Shown: positions 45,280 to 54,900, counted from the first letter of the stretch. The stretch is 64,000 bases of DNA from Chryseobacterium artocarpi (GCF_001684975.1 NZ_MAYH01000023.1:310001-374000), one strand, 5' to 3'. A program made the numbers and translations. The notes: generated from the letters alone by a model not told the origin.

Positions 45280-45302
45280 CTTTTTAGAATGATTACAAAT
45301 TT
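45280..45302. promoter_or_regulatory. Weak match to the iron-box palindrome
   Basis: The left half TTTTTAGAAT and centre GATT fit the sites at 8454 and 19346; the right half (ATTACAAATTT) is poor, giving 16 of 22 positions. It lies 8 bases ahead of the SDR start on the minus strand. Could be chance. Confidence 0.2.
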
Positions 45303-45385
45303 CAAAGATTTTAAATAATAACTTGTTGCTGTAAAGTTCAAATTGATATTGTTTGGAGGTCCACTATACAACATAGAGATTCCTA

Positions 45386-45490
45386 TCGCTACGATTGCAC
45401 GAATTATTTTATAAAACAATTAAAAATATTACCTTAAAGTATATTGTGAAAAATAAGGAGTAATCCTTACTGATTGGTGCATCCGTGGCA
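45386..45490. repeat. Intergenic inverted repeat, CCACGAATGCACGAAT family
   Basis: Left CGCTACGATTGCACGAATTA and right GGTGCATCCGTGGCA ends match the family; interior ATTATTTTATAAAA is shared with other copies. It lies in the 396-base gap 45273-45668 upstream of the exonuclease gene; the remainder of the gap shows no gene. Confidence 0.65.
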
Positions 45491-45668
45491 ATTTTTATTC
45501 AGAATACACTCTTATCTTCAATAAAATCTTTACGTCTAAAATGTTTTCCAACACACACAGGTTGTAAACAACTTTTCTTTCATCATAGACACTGAATTAC
45601 AATAAAATCAACAGTTTATCGTAAATTGGTTAAGTTTTTGAAGCATCTTACCCAAACCAATCACACCA

Positions 45669-46694
45669 TTGAAGCTAATCACATTTACAAAAAAAGGAAT
45701 TTACTGCCCTCAGGGAAAATTCTACATAGATCCGTGGCGACCTGTAGATTTTGCCATTATTACTCATGGACACGCTGATCATGCCCGCTGGGGAATGAAG
45801 AACTACCTTTGTCATCATTTTACAAAACCAATTTTATATCAAAGAATTGGTGTGGATATTAATTGTCAGAGTGTAGAATATGGTGAAAAAATCAACATTA
45901 ATGGAGTCAATGTTTCATTGCATCCTGCGGGACATATTATAGGTTCGGCACAGATAAGACTTGAATATAAAGGATTTGTAACGGTTGTTTCCGGTGATTA
46001 TAAAGTTCAGAACGATGGTTTAAGTACCCCTTTTGAATTGATAAAATGCCATGAATTCGTTACAGAAAGTACTTTTGGGCTACCCATTTATAACTGGCTT
46101 GAAATTGATGATTTAAATAAAAAACTACAAAATTGGGTATTAAAAAATAAAGAAAATAATAAAACGTCTGTATTCATCGGTTATTCCCTTGGAAAAGCAC
46201 AACGCATAATGAAAGCAGTAGAAGGATTGGGCAAAATTTATGTTCACTATTCTATTGGAAAGCTTAATGAGGCATTTGAATCCGTAGGAATCCATCTTCC
46301 AACATATGAAATTGCAGACTTCAGAGAACATCCTAAAGATCTGGAACATGAAATTGTTATTGTTCCGCCTGCTTTATTAGACAGTAATGTGATCAGAAAG
46401 ATTCCTGATCCGGCAACCGCTATTTGCTCAGGGTGGATGCAGGTTCGGGGTGCCAGAAGATGGCGAAGTGCCGATGCTGGGTTTGCGATGAGCGATCATG
46501 CAGATTGGAAAGGATTATTGCAGACCGTAAAAGCTACAGAAGCAGAGATCGTTCATGTTACCCACGGACAGACCGAGATATTTTCAAAATATCTGAATGA
46601 AACTGGCATAAAAGCAGATGTTGTAGAAACATTGTTTGGAGAAGAAGAAGAAGAAGAAACAGAACAGGAAACCATCAAAACCTCTGAATCATGA
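45669..46694 (+). CDS. Ligase-associated DNA exonuclease (MBL fold)
   Basis: 341 residues. A metallo-beta-lactamase/beta-CASP-like nuclease with THGHADHARWG (HxHxDH, about 33-43), HPAGHIIGSAQIRLE, SGDYK and, near the C-terminus, FAMSDHADWKGLLQ. It is the exonuclease component of the ligase-associated repair cluster described for other bacteria (exonuclease, ATP-dependent ligase, Lhr-type helicase, phosphoesterase). Its last four bases overlap the ligase gene. The acidic tail (EEEEEETEQET) is unusual but harmless-looking. Confidence 0.93.
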   Translation: MKLITFTKKGIYCPQGKFYIDPWRPVDFAIITHGHADHARWGMKNYLCHHFTKPILYQRIGVDINCQSVEYGEKININGVNVSLHPAGHIIGSAQIRLEYKGFVTVVSGDYKVQNDGLSTPFELIKCHEFVTESTFGLPIYNWLEIDDLNKKLQNWVLKNKENNKTSVFIGYSLGKAQRIMKAVEGLGKIYVHYSIGKLNEAFESVGIHLPTYEIADFREHPKDLEHEIVIVPPALLDSNVIRKIPDPATAICSGWMQVRGARRWRSADAGFAMSDHADWKGLLQTVKATEAEIVHVTHGQTEIFSKYLNETGIKADVVETLFGEEEEEETEQETIKTSES

Positions 46695-48271
46695 GACATT
46701 TTGCAGATCTTATCAACGCTTTGGAAACTACTAATAAAACCAATGCTAAAATAGATGCCATCATCGATTATCTGGAGCGTACTCCTGATGAAGATAAAGT
46801 GTGGTTTATTGCCCTTTTCACGGGAAAAAGACCCAAAAGAAATGTGAATACCAATTATATGAAAGAATGGGCGTTGGAAATTACAGGACTCCCGCTCTGG
46901 CTCTTTCAGGAAAGCTATTCTTCCGTTGGAGATCTTGGGGAAACCCTTTCATTAATTCTTCCGCCACCACAGGAAAAGATTGAACGAAGTCTTTCTCAAT
47001 GGATGATAGATATTGTTGATTTAAAAGATAAAACAGAAGCTGAAAAGAAAGAATTTGTACTCAATTCCTGGAATGGTTTAGATTACACGGAACGTTTGAT
47101 TTTTAACAAATTAATAGGCGGAAGTTTCAGAATTGGCGTATCTGATAAAACTTTGATCAATGCACTGACAAAATTCTCAGGACAGGAATCCAGCACACTG
47201 ATGCACAGCTTAATGGGAAAATGGTTCCCTGATGAAGTCTCTTTTAAAGAATTAATCTCCGCTGAAAATATAAACCCTGATAATTCAAAACCGTATCCTT
47301 TCTGCCTTGCCTATCCTCTTGAAAAAGAAACTAACGCATTGGGGGAACCCGATGAATGGCTGATAGAATATAAATGGGACGGTATACGAGGGCAGATCAT
47401 CAGAAGAAATGACGAAGTTTTTATCTGGTCAAGAGGTGAAGAACTTGTCACAGAACAATTTCCTGAAATCACGGAAGTAGTCAAAAATATGAAAGGAAAC
47501 TTTGTTATAGATGGGGAAATTCTTGCGGTAAAAGAAAATAAGGTTTTGAATTTTAGTGAATTACAAAAAAGATTAAACAGAAAAACCTTAACAAAAAAAA
47601 TGCTGGAGGAAATTCCGATTGAAGTATTTGCTTATGACTTATTGGAACAGGAAGATAATGACCTTCGCGAAAAACCAATTTCTGCAAGAAGAGCAATGCT
47701 GGAAGAACTATTATTAAATGAAAATCCTAAAAATATTAAGCTTTCTCAAAGTATTGATTTTGAAAAATGGGAAGAACTTAATGATATCAGAGAAAATTCC
47801 CGATCTGTAAACAGTGAAGGTCTTATGCTAAAACAGAAAAGTTCGCCTTATCACTCCGGACGAAAAAAAGGAGATTGGTGGAAATGGAAGATCAATCCCT
47901 TTACCATTGATGCTGTTTTAATCTATGCACAAAAAGGAAGCGGCAGGCGTAGTGCCTATTACACCGATTATACTTTTGCTATAAAAAATGAAGATAAATT
48001 GGTGACCATTGCCAAAGCATATTCCGGACTTACAGACAAGGAGATCATGGAAGTAAGCAAATTTGTAACAAAAAACGCGATTGAAAAGTTTGGTCCTGTA
48101 CGAACAGTAAAAGCAGAGCTTGTTTTTGAAATTGCCTTTGAAGGAATTGGGTTCAGTAATCGCCATAAAAGCGGTGTAGCACTCCGTTTTCCAAGAATTG
48201 TCAGATGGCGCAAGGACAAAACGGTGGATGAAATAGATAATCTTGAAGAAATTAAGAAATTAATACAATAG
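46691..48271 (+). CDS. ATP-dependent DNA ligase
   Basis: 526 residues. The nucleotidyl-transfer Lys is Lys228 in EYKWDGIRGQ (motif I). DGEILAVK is motif III and SEGLMLKQKSSPYHSGRKKGDWWKWK covers motifs IV-V, with GRKKGDWWKWK the K-rich end. An N-terminal helical DNA-binding domain (about 1-200) and a C-terminal OB domain (about 420-526) flank the catalytic core. It seals nicks using ATP, unlike the replicative NAD-dependent ligase. It overlaps the exonuclease gene by four bases and precedes the helicase by two. Confidence 0.95.
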   Translation: MRHFADLINALETTNKTNAKIDAIIDYLERTPDEDKVWFIALFTGKRPKRNVNTNYMKEWALEITGLPLWLFQESYSSVGDLGETLSLILPPPQEKIERSLSQWMIDIVDLKDKTEAEKKEFVLNSWNGLDYTERLIFNKLIGGSFRIGVSDKTLINALTKFSGQESSTLMHSLMGKWFPDEVSFKELISAENINPDNSKPYPFCLAYPLEKETNALGEPDEWLIEYKWDGIRGQIIRRNDEVFIWSRGEELVTEQFPEITEVVKNMKGNFVIDGEILAVKENKVLNFSELQKRLNRKTLTKKMLEEIPIEVFAYDLLEQEDNDLREKPISARRAMLEELLLNENPKNIKLSQSIDFEKWEELNDIRENSRSVNSEGLMLKQKSSPYHSGRKKGDWWKWKINPFTIDAVLIYAQKGSGRRSAYYTDYTFAIKNEDKLVTIAKAYSGLTDKEIMEVSKFVTKNAIEKFGPVRTVKAELVFEIAFEGIGFSNRHKSGVALRFPRIVRWRKDKTVDEIDNLEEIKKLIQ

Positions 48272-48273
48272 AA

Positions 48274-50706
48274 ATGACAGCCTTTGAACATACCAACGGA
48301 TTTACAATGATCCAGCAATGGATGAAAGATAAAGGAATGTCTCCTTTTAAATTTCAAACCGATGCCTGGCGGAAGTTCGGAAGCGGATATAGCGGAATGG
48401 TCGTAGCTCCTACAGGTTTTGGGAAAACTTTTTCTGTTTTTCTGGCTTTAGTTTCAGACTTTCTAAATCATCCTGAAAACTATAAAAAAGGGCTTAAAAT
48501 GATCTGGATCACTCCCCTGAGGTCTTTGTCTAAAGATATTGCCAAAGCAATGCAGGAAGCAATGGATGAAATCGGTCTGGATTGGGTCGTAGGTGTAAGA
48601 AATGGAGATACAGATCCCAAAGTACGACAACAACAGGTCAAAAAAATGCCGGAAATCCTTGTTGTAACCCCTGAAAGCTTACATTTACTTCTTGCTCAGA
48701 AAAATCATGAAACCTTTTTTAGTGGCTTAAAATGTACCGTTGCAGATGAATGGCACGAGCTACTGGGCTCAAAACGAGGAGTCATGGTAGAACTGGCAAT
48801 CTCACAGCTTCGAAAATATACTCCGAAGATGAAAATCTGGGGCATTACCGCTACCATTGGAAATCTGGATGAAGCAATGGAAGTATTAATTCCTTATAAT
48901 ATTAAAAAAGTAAAAATTACAGCAAAAGAACATAAAAAAATCGATATTATTCCCGTCATTCCCAATGAGGTTGAAATATTACCTTGGGCTGGACATTTGG
49001 GAAACAAACTTGCAGATCAGGTAGTTCCTATCATTCTCAATTCGAAATCAACAATTGTTTTTACCAATACGCGCAGCCAAAGCGAAATGTGGTATCAGTT
49101 ACTTCTAGATGCACACCCTGATTTTGCAGGACAAATTGCCATCCATCACAGTTCCATTGATGCCCATTTACGAATCTGGATTGAAGAAAACCTAAGTTCA
49201 GGAAAGCTGAAAGCCGTTGTTTCTACATCGTCATTAGATTTGGGAATAGACTTTAAACCCGTTGATACCGTAATTCAGATCGGATCTGCAAAAGGTGTTG
49301 CAAGATTCCTTCAAAGAGCCGGACGTAGTGGACACTCCCCTTTTGAAACTTCAAAAATCTATTGTGTTCCCACTCATTCTTTAGAACTTATTGAAGTAGC
49401 GGCATTAAAAGAAGCTGTAAAACAAAAAGTGATAGAGCCTAGAGAACCACAGGTTTTATGTTTAGATGTATTGGTTCAGTTCCTGATGACTTTAGCAGTT
49501 GGAAACGGTTTTTATCCCGATGAAACCTATGAAAGAATCAAAAAAGTATATGCTTTCCGGGAAATGATGGATGAAGAGTGGAAAAGCATTCTGGAATTTC
49601 TTACGATTGGTGGCAGTGTTTTAAAAAACTATGAAGAATTCCATAAAATTGTCATTTTGGAAGATGGGTTGCATAAAGTAACTTCACGAAAGATTGCCAT
49701 GCTTCATCGCATGAATATGGGAGTCATTGTAAGTGATGCGATGCTGAAGGTTAAGTTCATTTCAGGCGGATATGTCGGAATGATTGAAGAATATTTTATT
49801 TCAAAACTTAAAAAAGAAGAAAAATTTATTTTGGCAGGACGAACCTTGGAGGTCGCGATAATCAAAGATATGACCGTATATGTAAGAGCAGCAAAAGGAA
49901 AAGCTTTAGTCCCCAGTTATCTTGGAGGAAGACTGCCTCTGAGCTCTGATCTGGGACATTTTTTAAGAGAAAAACTCTCCCATGCTTTGAGTCCTAAAGC
50001 CTCTGAAAAAGAACTGAAATTTTTACATCCTTTATTAATCAATCAGGAAATAAACTCCCACATTCCCAAAGAAGATGAATTCCTGGTAGAAATGATCAGA
50101 AACCGCGAAGGCTATCACCTTTTCATGTACCCTTTTGAAGGACGTCTGGTTCATGAAGTGATGGCTGCATTAATTGCTTACCGAATTTCAAAACTGGCAC
50201 CTATCTCTTTCTCTATGGCAATGAATGATTATGGTTTTGAACTTTTCAGTGATAAGGAAATCCCGTTGAATGAAGAGAATTTACAACAGATTTTAACCCG
50301 AGAAAATCTCATGAACGATGTTATTGCAAGTATCAATTCCGCAGAAATGGCAAGACGAAAATTCAGGGATATTGCTGTGATTTCAGGAATGGTAATTCAA
50401 AATTATGCAGGCAAACAGCGTTCAAATAAATCATTACAGAGTTCAGCAGGATTGATTTTTAAAGTCCTGGAAGATTATGACCCTAATCATTTCCTAATCA
50501 GGCAGGCTTATACGGAAGTTTTTAATATGCAGCTTCAGGAACAGAGACTGGTGGAAGCATTTAAAAGAATTGAAAAATCAATAGTTATTTTAAAACATTC
50601 CCGTTCCTTTACTCCATTAAGTTTTCCAATCAAGGTAGACAGTCTGAGACAGACGCTTTCCAGTGAAGGATTAGATGCAAGAATCAGAAGGATGTTGAAA
50701 TTATGA
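48274..50706 (+). CDS. Ligase-associated DEXH-box helicase (Lhr-core type)
   Basis: 810 residues. Walker A APTGFGKT with Lys51, DEWH box at 158-161, ITATIGN motif III, and the second RecA domain with VSTSSLDLGIDF and QRAGRSGHS (motif VI). A winged-helix and Lhr-type C-terminal domain follow. Lhr-core proteins unwind RNA-DNA hybrids 3' to 5'. The gene starts two bases after the ligase stop, so exonuclease, ligase and helicase are one unit, closed by a hairpin at 50718. Confidence 0.95.
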   Translation: MTAFEHTNGFTMIQQWMKDKGMSPFKFQTDAWRKFGSGYSGMVVAPTGFGKTFSVFLALVSDFLNHPENYKKGLKMIWITPLRSLSKDIAKAMQEAMDEIGLDWVVGVRNGDTDPKVRQQQVKKMPEILVVTPESLHLLLAQKNHETFFSGLKCTVADEWHELLGSKRGVMVELAISQLRKYTPKMKIWGITATIGNLDEAMEVLIPYNIKKVKITAKEHKKIDIIPVIPNEVEILPWAGHLGNKLADQVVPIILNSKSTIVFTNTRSQSEMWYQLLLDAHPDFAGQIAIHHSSIDAHLRIWIEENLSSGKLKAVVSTSSLDLGIDFKPVDTVIQIGSAKGVARFLQRAGRSGHSPFETSKIYCVPTHSLELIEVAALKEAVKQKVIEPREPQVLCLDVLVQFLMTLAVGNGFYPDETYERIKKVYAFREMMDEEWKSILEFLTIGGSVLKNYEEFHKIVILEDGLHKVTSRKIAMLHRMNMGVIVSDAMLKVKFISGGYVGMIEEYFISKLKKEEKFILAGRTLEVAIIKDMTVYVRAAKGKALVPSYLGGRLPLSSDLGHFLREKLSHALSPKASEKELKFLHPLLINQEINSHIPKEDEFLVEMIRNREGYHLFMYPFEGRLVHEVMAALIAYRISKLAPISFSMAMNDYGFELFSDKEIPLNEENLQQILTRENLMNDVIASINSAEMARRKFRDIAVISGMVIQNYAGKQRSNKSLQSSAGLIFKVLEDYDPNHFLIRQAYTEVFNMQLQEQRLVEAFKRIEKSIVILKHSRSFTPLSFPIKVDSLRQTLSSEGLDARIRRMLKL

Positions 50707-50717
50707 ATGAATAAAAT

Positions 50718-50750
50718 AAACCTTAAATCACTTTTACAATAAGGTTTTTC
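50718..50750 (+). terminator. Terminator after the helicase gene
   Basis: AAACCTTA (50718-50725) and TAAGGTTTTT (50740-50749) with a 14-base loop. Confidence 0.65.
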
Positions 50751-50819
50751 ATTGATTTCAAATATTTTTTTAAGTTTGTTATATCAATTAAAATTAAGAC
50801 AAAAATCATCTGTTTCTTT

Positions 50820-50850
50820 TTTGATAAGTTTAAGAATAGCTGTACCTTAG
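50820..50850 (+). promoter_or_regulatory. Promoter of the phosphoglycerate mutase gene
   Basis: TTTG (50820-50823), exactly 19 bases, TACCTTAG (50843-50850): one mismatch in each box-defining position set, well placed 30 bases ahead of the start codon. Confidence 0.5.
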
Positions 50851-50879
50851 AGTATCTTCTCTGAAGAGTAAAAAATTAA

Positions 50880-51485
50880 ATGATGACAAAATTATTTTTA
50901 GTCCGACACGGGCAGTCACTCTGGAATCTTGAGAACAGATTTACAGGCTGGCAAGATATCGATATTACAGAAGTTGGCATTGAAGAAGCAAAAAAAGCAG
51001 GGATATCTTTAAAAAAAGAAAAGATAAATATTGCCTTTACCTCAGTACTGATCAGAGCAAAGCATACCCTTTCCATTATCCTTAATGAAATAGGAAATCC
51101 TAATATTCCGGTTATTATGGATAAAGCTCTTAATGAACGTTCCTACGGAAATCTGGAAGGACTTAATAAAGCTGAAACAGCCCTGAAATATGGTGATGAA
51201 CAGGTTCATACATGGCGAAGATCTTATGACGTTGTTCCGCCTGGAGGGGAAAGCCTTAAAGATACTTATAACAGAGTTATTCCTTATTTTGAAAAAGAAA
51301 TTATTCCTTTCCTGAAAAAAGGTGAAAATGTTTTGATTGTGGCTCATGGAAACAGTCTCCGTTCATTGATCATGTATCTGGAACATCTTTCTCCTGAAGA
51401 AATTCTGGAAAGAGAGATCGCAACCGGAATTCCGATAACGTATATCTTTGATGAAAATTTTCATGTAAGCAGAGTGGAAAATTAA
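50880..51485 (+). CDS. gpmA: 2,3-bisphosphoglycerate-dependent phosphoglycerate mutase
   Basis: 201 residues, shorter than the 250 of E. coli GpmA but like other Bacteroidota forms. The phospho-His motif is VRHGQSLWNLENRFTGWQDIDIT (His near residue 9), ERSYGNLEGLNKAET is the family loop, and the second His is in VAHGNSLRSLIMYLE. It interconverts 3- and 2-phosphoglycerate. It stands between the helicase and the phosphoesterase of the repair cluster, with its own promoter and 37 bases before pdeM. A broad-specificity phosphatase of the same family is possible but less likely. Confidence 0.9.
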   Translation: MMTKLFLVRHGQSLWNLENRFTGWQDIDITEVGIEEAKKAGISLKKEKINIAFTSVLIRAKHTLSIILNEIGNPNIPVIMDKALNERSYGNLEGLNKAETALKYGDEQVHTWRRSYDVVPPGGESLKDTYNRVIPYFEKEIIPFLKKGENVLIVAHGNSLRSLIMYLEHLSPEEILEREIATGIPITYIFDENFHVSRVEN

Positions 51486-51522
51486 TAATTAATCTTAAAT
51501 TCAAAACTTTAAACCCTCTCCT

Positions 51523-52167
51523 GTGTTTATAGCTACAAAAGAAATCCTTATTCAAAATGAAACCTTTACGCTGACCAATCAACGGGCTGTATTTTGGAAA
51601 ACCGAAAATGCGCTGATCCTTTCTGATCTTCATATTGGAAAAACAGCACATTTCCGTAAAAATGGAATTGCCATAGCCAATCATATCATGAAAAGCGACC
51701 TGGAAAGACTATCCGCTCTGATTGAACTTTTTCAGCCAAAAAAGCTTATTGTGGTGGGTGATCTGATTCATGCTGGTGATAATTCTGACGTAGATGAATT
51801 CTGCACATGGAGAAATCAATATCCTGATCTGAAATTTCACCTTGTTGAAGGTAATCACGACCGTATTACAAAGACATTGGAACAGAAACTTTGTCTGGAT
51901 TTTAAGGCTTCTTTGCTGGAAATAAGAAGATTTTCTTTTATTCATGATTTTGATAAAACGAAATCAGATTTTCAGATTACCGGGCATATTCATCCGGGAA
52001 TTATGTTAAATTCTGCAGTTAAAAGTATCAGACTTCCCTGTTTTGTTATTAGTGATAACCAGTTGCTACTTCCTGCTTTTAGTGAATTTACAGGTTTGGA
52101 TACAAAGAATTTGCCTAAAAAAAGTAAGTTTTTTGTATTTACAGATTTGGAAATTTATGAGATTTGA
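51523..52167 (+). CDS. pdeM: Ligase-associated DNA damage response metallophosphoesterase
   Basis: 214 residues starting at a GTG codon; no in-frame ATG lies before the first motif. Calcineurin-like motifs in order: SDLHIGKTAHFRK (about 34-46), VVGDLIHAGDNSD, VEGNHDR and ITGHIHPG. PdeM-type proteins are the fourth member of the exonuclease-ligase-helicase set. Here it is separated from them by gpmA. A hairpin follows the stop codon. Confidence 0.92.
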   Translation: MFIATKEILIQNETFTLTNQRAVFWKTENALILSDLHIGKTAHFRKNGIAIANHIMKSDLERLSALIELFQPKKLIVVGDLIHAGDNSDVDEFCTWRNQYPDLKFHLVEGNHDRITKTLEQKLCLDFKASLLEIRRFSFIHDFDKTKSDFQITGHIHPGIMLNSAVKSIRLPCFVISDNQLLLPAFSEFTGLDTKNLPKKSKFFVFTDLEIYEI

Positions 52168-52192
52168 TTTACCACATAAATCATTACAAACA

Positions 52193-52221
52193 AAGAATGC
52201 AGACAAAAAATCTGCATTCTT
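52193..52221. terminator. Hairpin between convergent pdeM and nitrilase genes
   Basis: AAGAATGCAGA and TCTGCATTCTT form a perfect 11-pair stem with a seven-base A-rich loop. The T-run is weak; it could terminate in either direction. Confidence 0.65.
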
Positions 52222-52245
52222 AATATTACTACCCTATAAAAATAT

Positions 52246-53199
52246 TTAGTTTTCTTTTTCATTCAGCCATACTACTTTCTGTATTGACGAATGCGTCTGT
52301 CCAATTATATCTTTGTATAGCTCAGGTCTCCTTGCCTCCAAATATCGGTAACCACCAGCCTGATTCAGTTTTTGAGGAGTAATAATCGCCGTTTCAAAAC
52401 TATTCTCAAATGAACGACATTCTGCAATAATATCACCAAAAGGATCAATAATCATAGAACATCCATTTTTAAGCTGATCATCATCCATTCCTATAGGATT
52501 GGAAAAAACAATATAAGCACCGTTGTCATAAGCTCTTGAAGGAAGCCATTTCATCAACCAGTCTCTGCCTTTCATTCCATTAAATTCCAATCGTAAGGAA
52601 GTAGGATCAGATTCCTTGTTTTCCCAAAGTTGAGGATCTACAAAACCAGCTCCCGGTCTTGTAGAAGGTGTACACATTGTTACGTGAGGCATAAAAATAA
52701 TATCAGCCCCCAAAAGCTTGGTTGCTCTTACATTTTCTATAATATTGTTATCATAACAAATAAGAATACCACATTTCCAGCCTAGGATTTCAAAAACACA
52801 ATATTCATTACCCGGAATTAGATGTGGGTTGATAAAAGGATGCAGTTTTCTATATTTTGCTTTCAATCCTGTTTTATCCACACATACATAAGCTTTGAAA
52901 AGGTTATTATTTTCATCCTTCTCAAAAAGTCCGGCAAGAATTGTAATCTTATATTCGGAAGCTATCTGTTGTAATCTTTTAATGCTTTCTCCGTTAGGAA
53001 TAAGTTCAGCAATATCAAGAAGTTGATCCTTTGAAAGTTTTCGGGCAAAAGTATATCCCGTGATGGAACATTCATGAAAGGCAATAACATCAGAGCCATT
53101 GGCAGCTGCCTGTTTAGCAAGTTTTTCAATGACGGATAGATTGTAATTTTTATCTCCGCTTCTATTTTCAAACTGTGCGGTTGAAATTTTAATATTCAT
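52246..53199 (-). CDS. Carbon-nitrogen hydrolase (nitrilase superfamily)
   Basis: 317 residues. The catalytic triad is visible as Glu43 (FHECSIT), Lys118 (KYRKLHPF) and Cys148 (GILICYDN). The C-terminal extension NPIGMDDDQLKNGCSMIIDPFGDIIAEC is usual for amidase branches. It hydrolyses an amide or nitrile in the cytoplasm; the exact substrate is not given by the sequence. The AraC regulator lies 66 bases upstream on the same strand and may control it. Confidence 0.92.
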   Translation of the reverse strand: MNIKISTAQFENRSGDKNYNLSVIEKLAKQAAANGSDVIAFHECSITGYTFARKLSKDQLLDIAELIPNGESIKRLQQIASEYKITILAGLFEKDENNNLFKAYVCVDKTGLKAKYRKLHPFINPHLIPGNEYCVFEILGWKCGILICYDNNIIENVRATKLLGADIIFMPHVTMCTPSTRPGAGFVDPQLWENKESDPTSLRLEFNGMKGRDWLMKWLPSRAYDNGAYIVFSNPIGMDDDQLKNGCSMIIDPFGDIIAECRSFENSFETAIITPQKLNQAGGYRYLEARRPELYKDIIGQTHSSIQKVVWLNEKEN

Positions 53200-53265
53200 T
53201 GATTTTTTTCAGCAAAACTAGACAGTATAGCCCCTGAAAAATTGTATAAAACCGACATATCTGTT

Positions 53266-54063
53266 TTACAGCTCAATGAAATTAACAGCGATTTTATTTT
53301 CCGTTTTTTGATATTGTTTAGGAGTAAGCCCGATATTATTCTTAAATTCTCTGATAAGATGTGACTGATCAGAATATCCGGCTTCATAAGAAAGTGTAGT
53401 CAGGTTTTTATCATCAGTACCTTTATTCACAAGGCTTAAAAAGTAATGTAAACGGATAATATTTGCATATTTTTTAGGACGCATTCCCATATGATATTCA
53501 AACTTTCGTTCTAAATGACGTTCAGAATATCCGGTAAAATGTTGCAGATCCTTGGAAGATATTGTCCCCTTATTATTCAGAATATACTGTTGAGTAGCCG
53601 AAATAAGATGATGATCCATACTCGTTCTTTCTGATAAAAAATGGGTAAAAAAGATATTCAGGTCTTCAATAATACTTAAAGGATTTGTTTTATTAAACAG
53701 TTTTTCTTCAAATACTTCCATCTTATTCTTCAATACATCTTCTACGGAAATAATTTGATTACTCATTTCTTTCGCAGAAGTTTTCAGAAGGATATTCAAA
53801 AAATAAGGTTGAAAAACAACAGCAATTAGGGAAAATCTACCTTTCGAAGAGAAGTCTTTGTATCCGTTTAGAGTTCCATAAAAAAAGGAAAGTGGCATCC
53901 GATCTTTTGAAACTTTGGAATACAGATTCATATTTCCGGATAGAATAAGCCCGGAACTTCCATCAGTGAAGAGCCTTAAATTCCTCATATCCTCTTCGGA
54001 GTTCTCCAAAAAGATATAATGCCTGATATAAGGAGCCAAATGCTTAGGAGGTGAAATCTGCAT
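53266..54063 (-). CDS. AraC family transcriptional regulator
   Basis: 265 residues, a DUF6597-like N-terminus (MQISPPKHLAPYIRHYIFLE) and C-terminal AraC domain: SSKDLQHFTGYSERHLERKF and LSYEAGYSDQSHLIREFKNNIGLTPKQYQ. This type is common in Bacteroidota. Same strand as and 66 bases upstream of the nitrilase gene. Confidence 0.9.
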   Translation of the reverse strand: MQISPPKHLAPYIRHYIFLENSEEDMRNLRLFTDGSSGLILSGNMNLYSKVSKDRMPLSFFYGTLNGYKDFSSKGRFSLIAVVFQPYFLNILLKTSAKEMSNQIISVEDVLKNKMEVFEEKLFNKTNPLSIIEDLNIFFTHFLSERTSMDHHLISATQQYILNNKGTISSKDLQHFTGYSERHLERKFEYHMGMRPKKYANIIRLHYFLSLVNKGTDDKNLTTLSYEAGYSDQSHLIREFKNNIGLTPKQYQKTENKIAVNFIEL

Positions 54064-54249
54064 TTATCAAATGTACATAAAACTTATTTGTAGAAAAAGA
54101 AGGCTTCAAAATATCTTTTAGTTTTTAAGCTGAGATACCACATTTAATTTGCTTTTGGTCAGGTATTTGAATGATTTAATGCATATTATTCTCCATTTTG
54201 TTGGATATATATATTTAATCAAAATACCAACCACTTAAAATATTATATC

Positions 54250-54756
54250 ATGTCGACACAAAACCTTACCCATCTGGAAGCAATCAGGAAGATCAAAGAA
54301 CTATCTGAAAAAGCAAAAATATGTATGTTCTGTACCGAATTGGAAACAGTTCCTGTTAATTCAAGACCTATGACTTTGCAGGAGACGGATGACAATGGTA
54401 ACCTTTGGTTTATCAGCAGTGGAACCAGTAACAAAAATTTTGAAATAAAGGAAGACCGAAGAGTACAGTTATTCTTCATGAACAACAGTGATGCTCAATA
54501 TCTTTCGGTCTACGGGAAAGCTTCTGTTTATAAAGACAGAGAAACCATTGAAGAAAAATGGTCACCTTTGGTAAAAGCATGGTTTGATGGTAAAGATGAT
54601 CCTAATGTTACAGTCATTCGAGTAGAACCACAGGAAACCTATTATTGGGACACAAAGGCGGGAAAACTTCTAAGTCTTTTCAGTTTTGTAACAGCTGCAA
54701 TTACAGGACAGAAAACCAATAACTCTGATGGTATAGAAGGAAATGCCATTATCTAA
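54250..54756 (+). CDS. Pyridoxamine 5'-phosphate oxidase-like protein (general stress protein 26 type)
   Basis: 168 residues with the split-barrel flavin-binding fold: ICMFCTELETVPVNSRPMTLQ (about 21-41), LWFISSGTSNKNFEIKEDRRVQLFFMN and WDTKAGKLLSLF near the C-terminus. Family members reduce flavins or bind F420/FMN; the general stress 26 group is often induced by stress. Divergent from the AraC regulator at 54063 across 186 bases. Confidence 0.88.
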   Translation: MSTQNLTHLEAIRKIKELSEKAKICMFCTELETVPVNSRPMTLQETDDNGNLWFISSGTSNKNFEIKEDRRVQLFFMNNSDAQYLSVYGKASVYKDRETIEEKWSPLVKAWFDGKDDPNVTVIRVEPQETYYWDTKAGKLLSLFSFVTAAITGQKTNNSDGIEGNAII

Positions 54757-54765
54757 AGCTTTTTT

Positions 54766-54899
54766 CCACGAATTCACGAATTTAATTATTACTTCATAAA
54801 GCCTATGTTCCTATGTGATTTAAAAATATTATTGAATTATGTTTAATTCATTTTAACAACATAGAGACATAGGCTTATATGTATACGTGCATTAGGGGT
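54766..54899. repeat. Nested intergenic inverted repeat, CCACGAATGCACGAAT family
   Basis: Ends CCACGAATTCACGAATTT and TATACGTGCATTAGGGG. Inside, AAGCCTATGTTCCTATGTG pairs with CAACATAGAGACATAGGCTT, so a second inverted repeat is nested in the first, as in the biotin-region element. It fills the space between convergent genes. Confidence 0.65.
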
Positions 54900-54900
54900 A

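Noticed and set aside
45273..45419. N-terminal extension of the SDR gene to 45419
   Set aside because: The extension runs into the repeat at 45386 and lacks family sequence; the dinucleotide-binding fold starts at the ATG at 45272.
47968..48357. 129-codon open frame on the minus strand
   Set aside because: Antisense across the ligase-helicase junction, where both sense genes are strongly supported.
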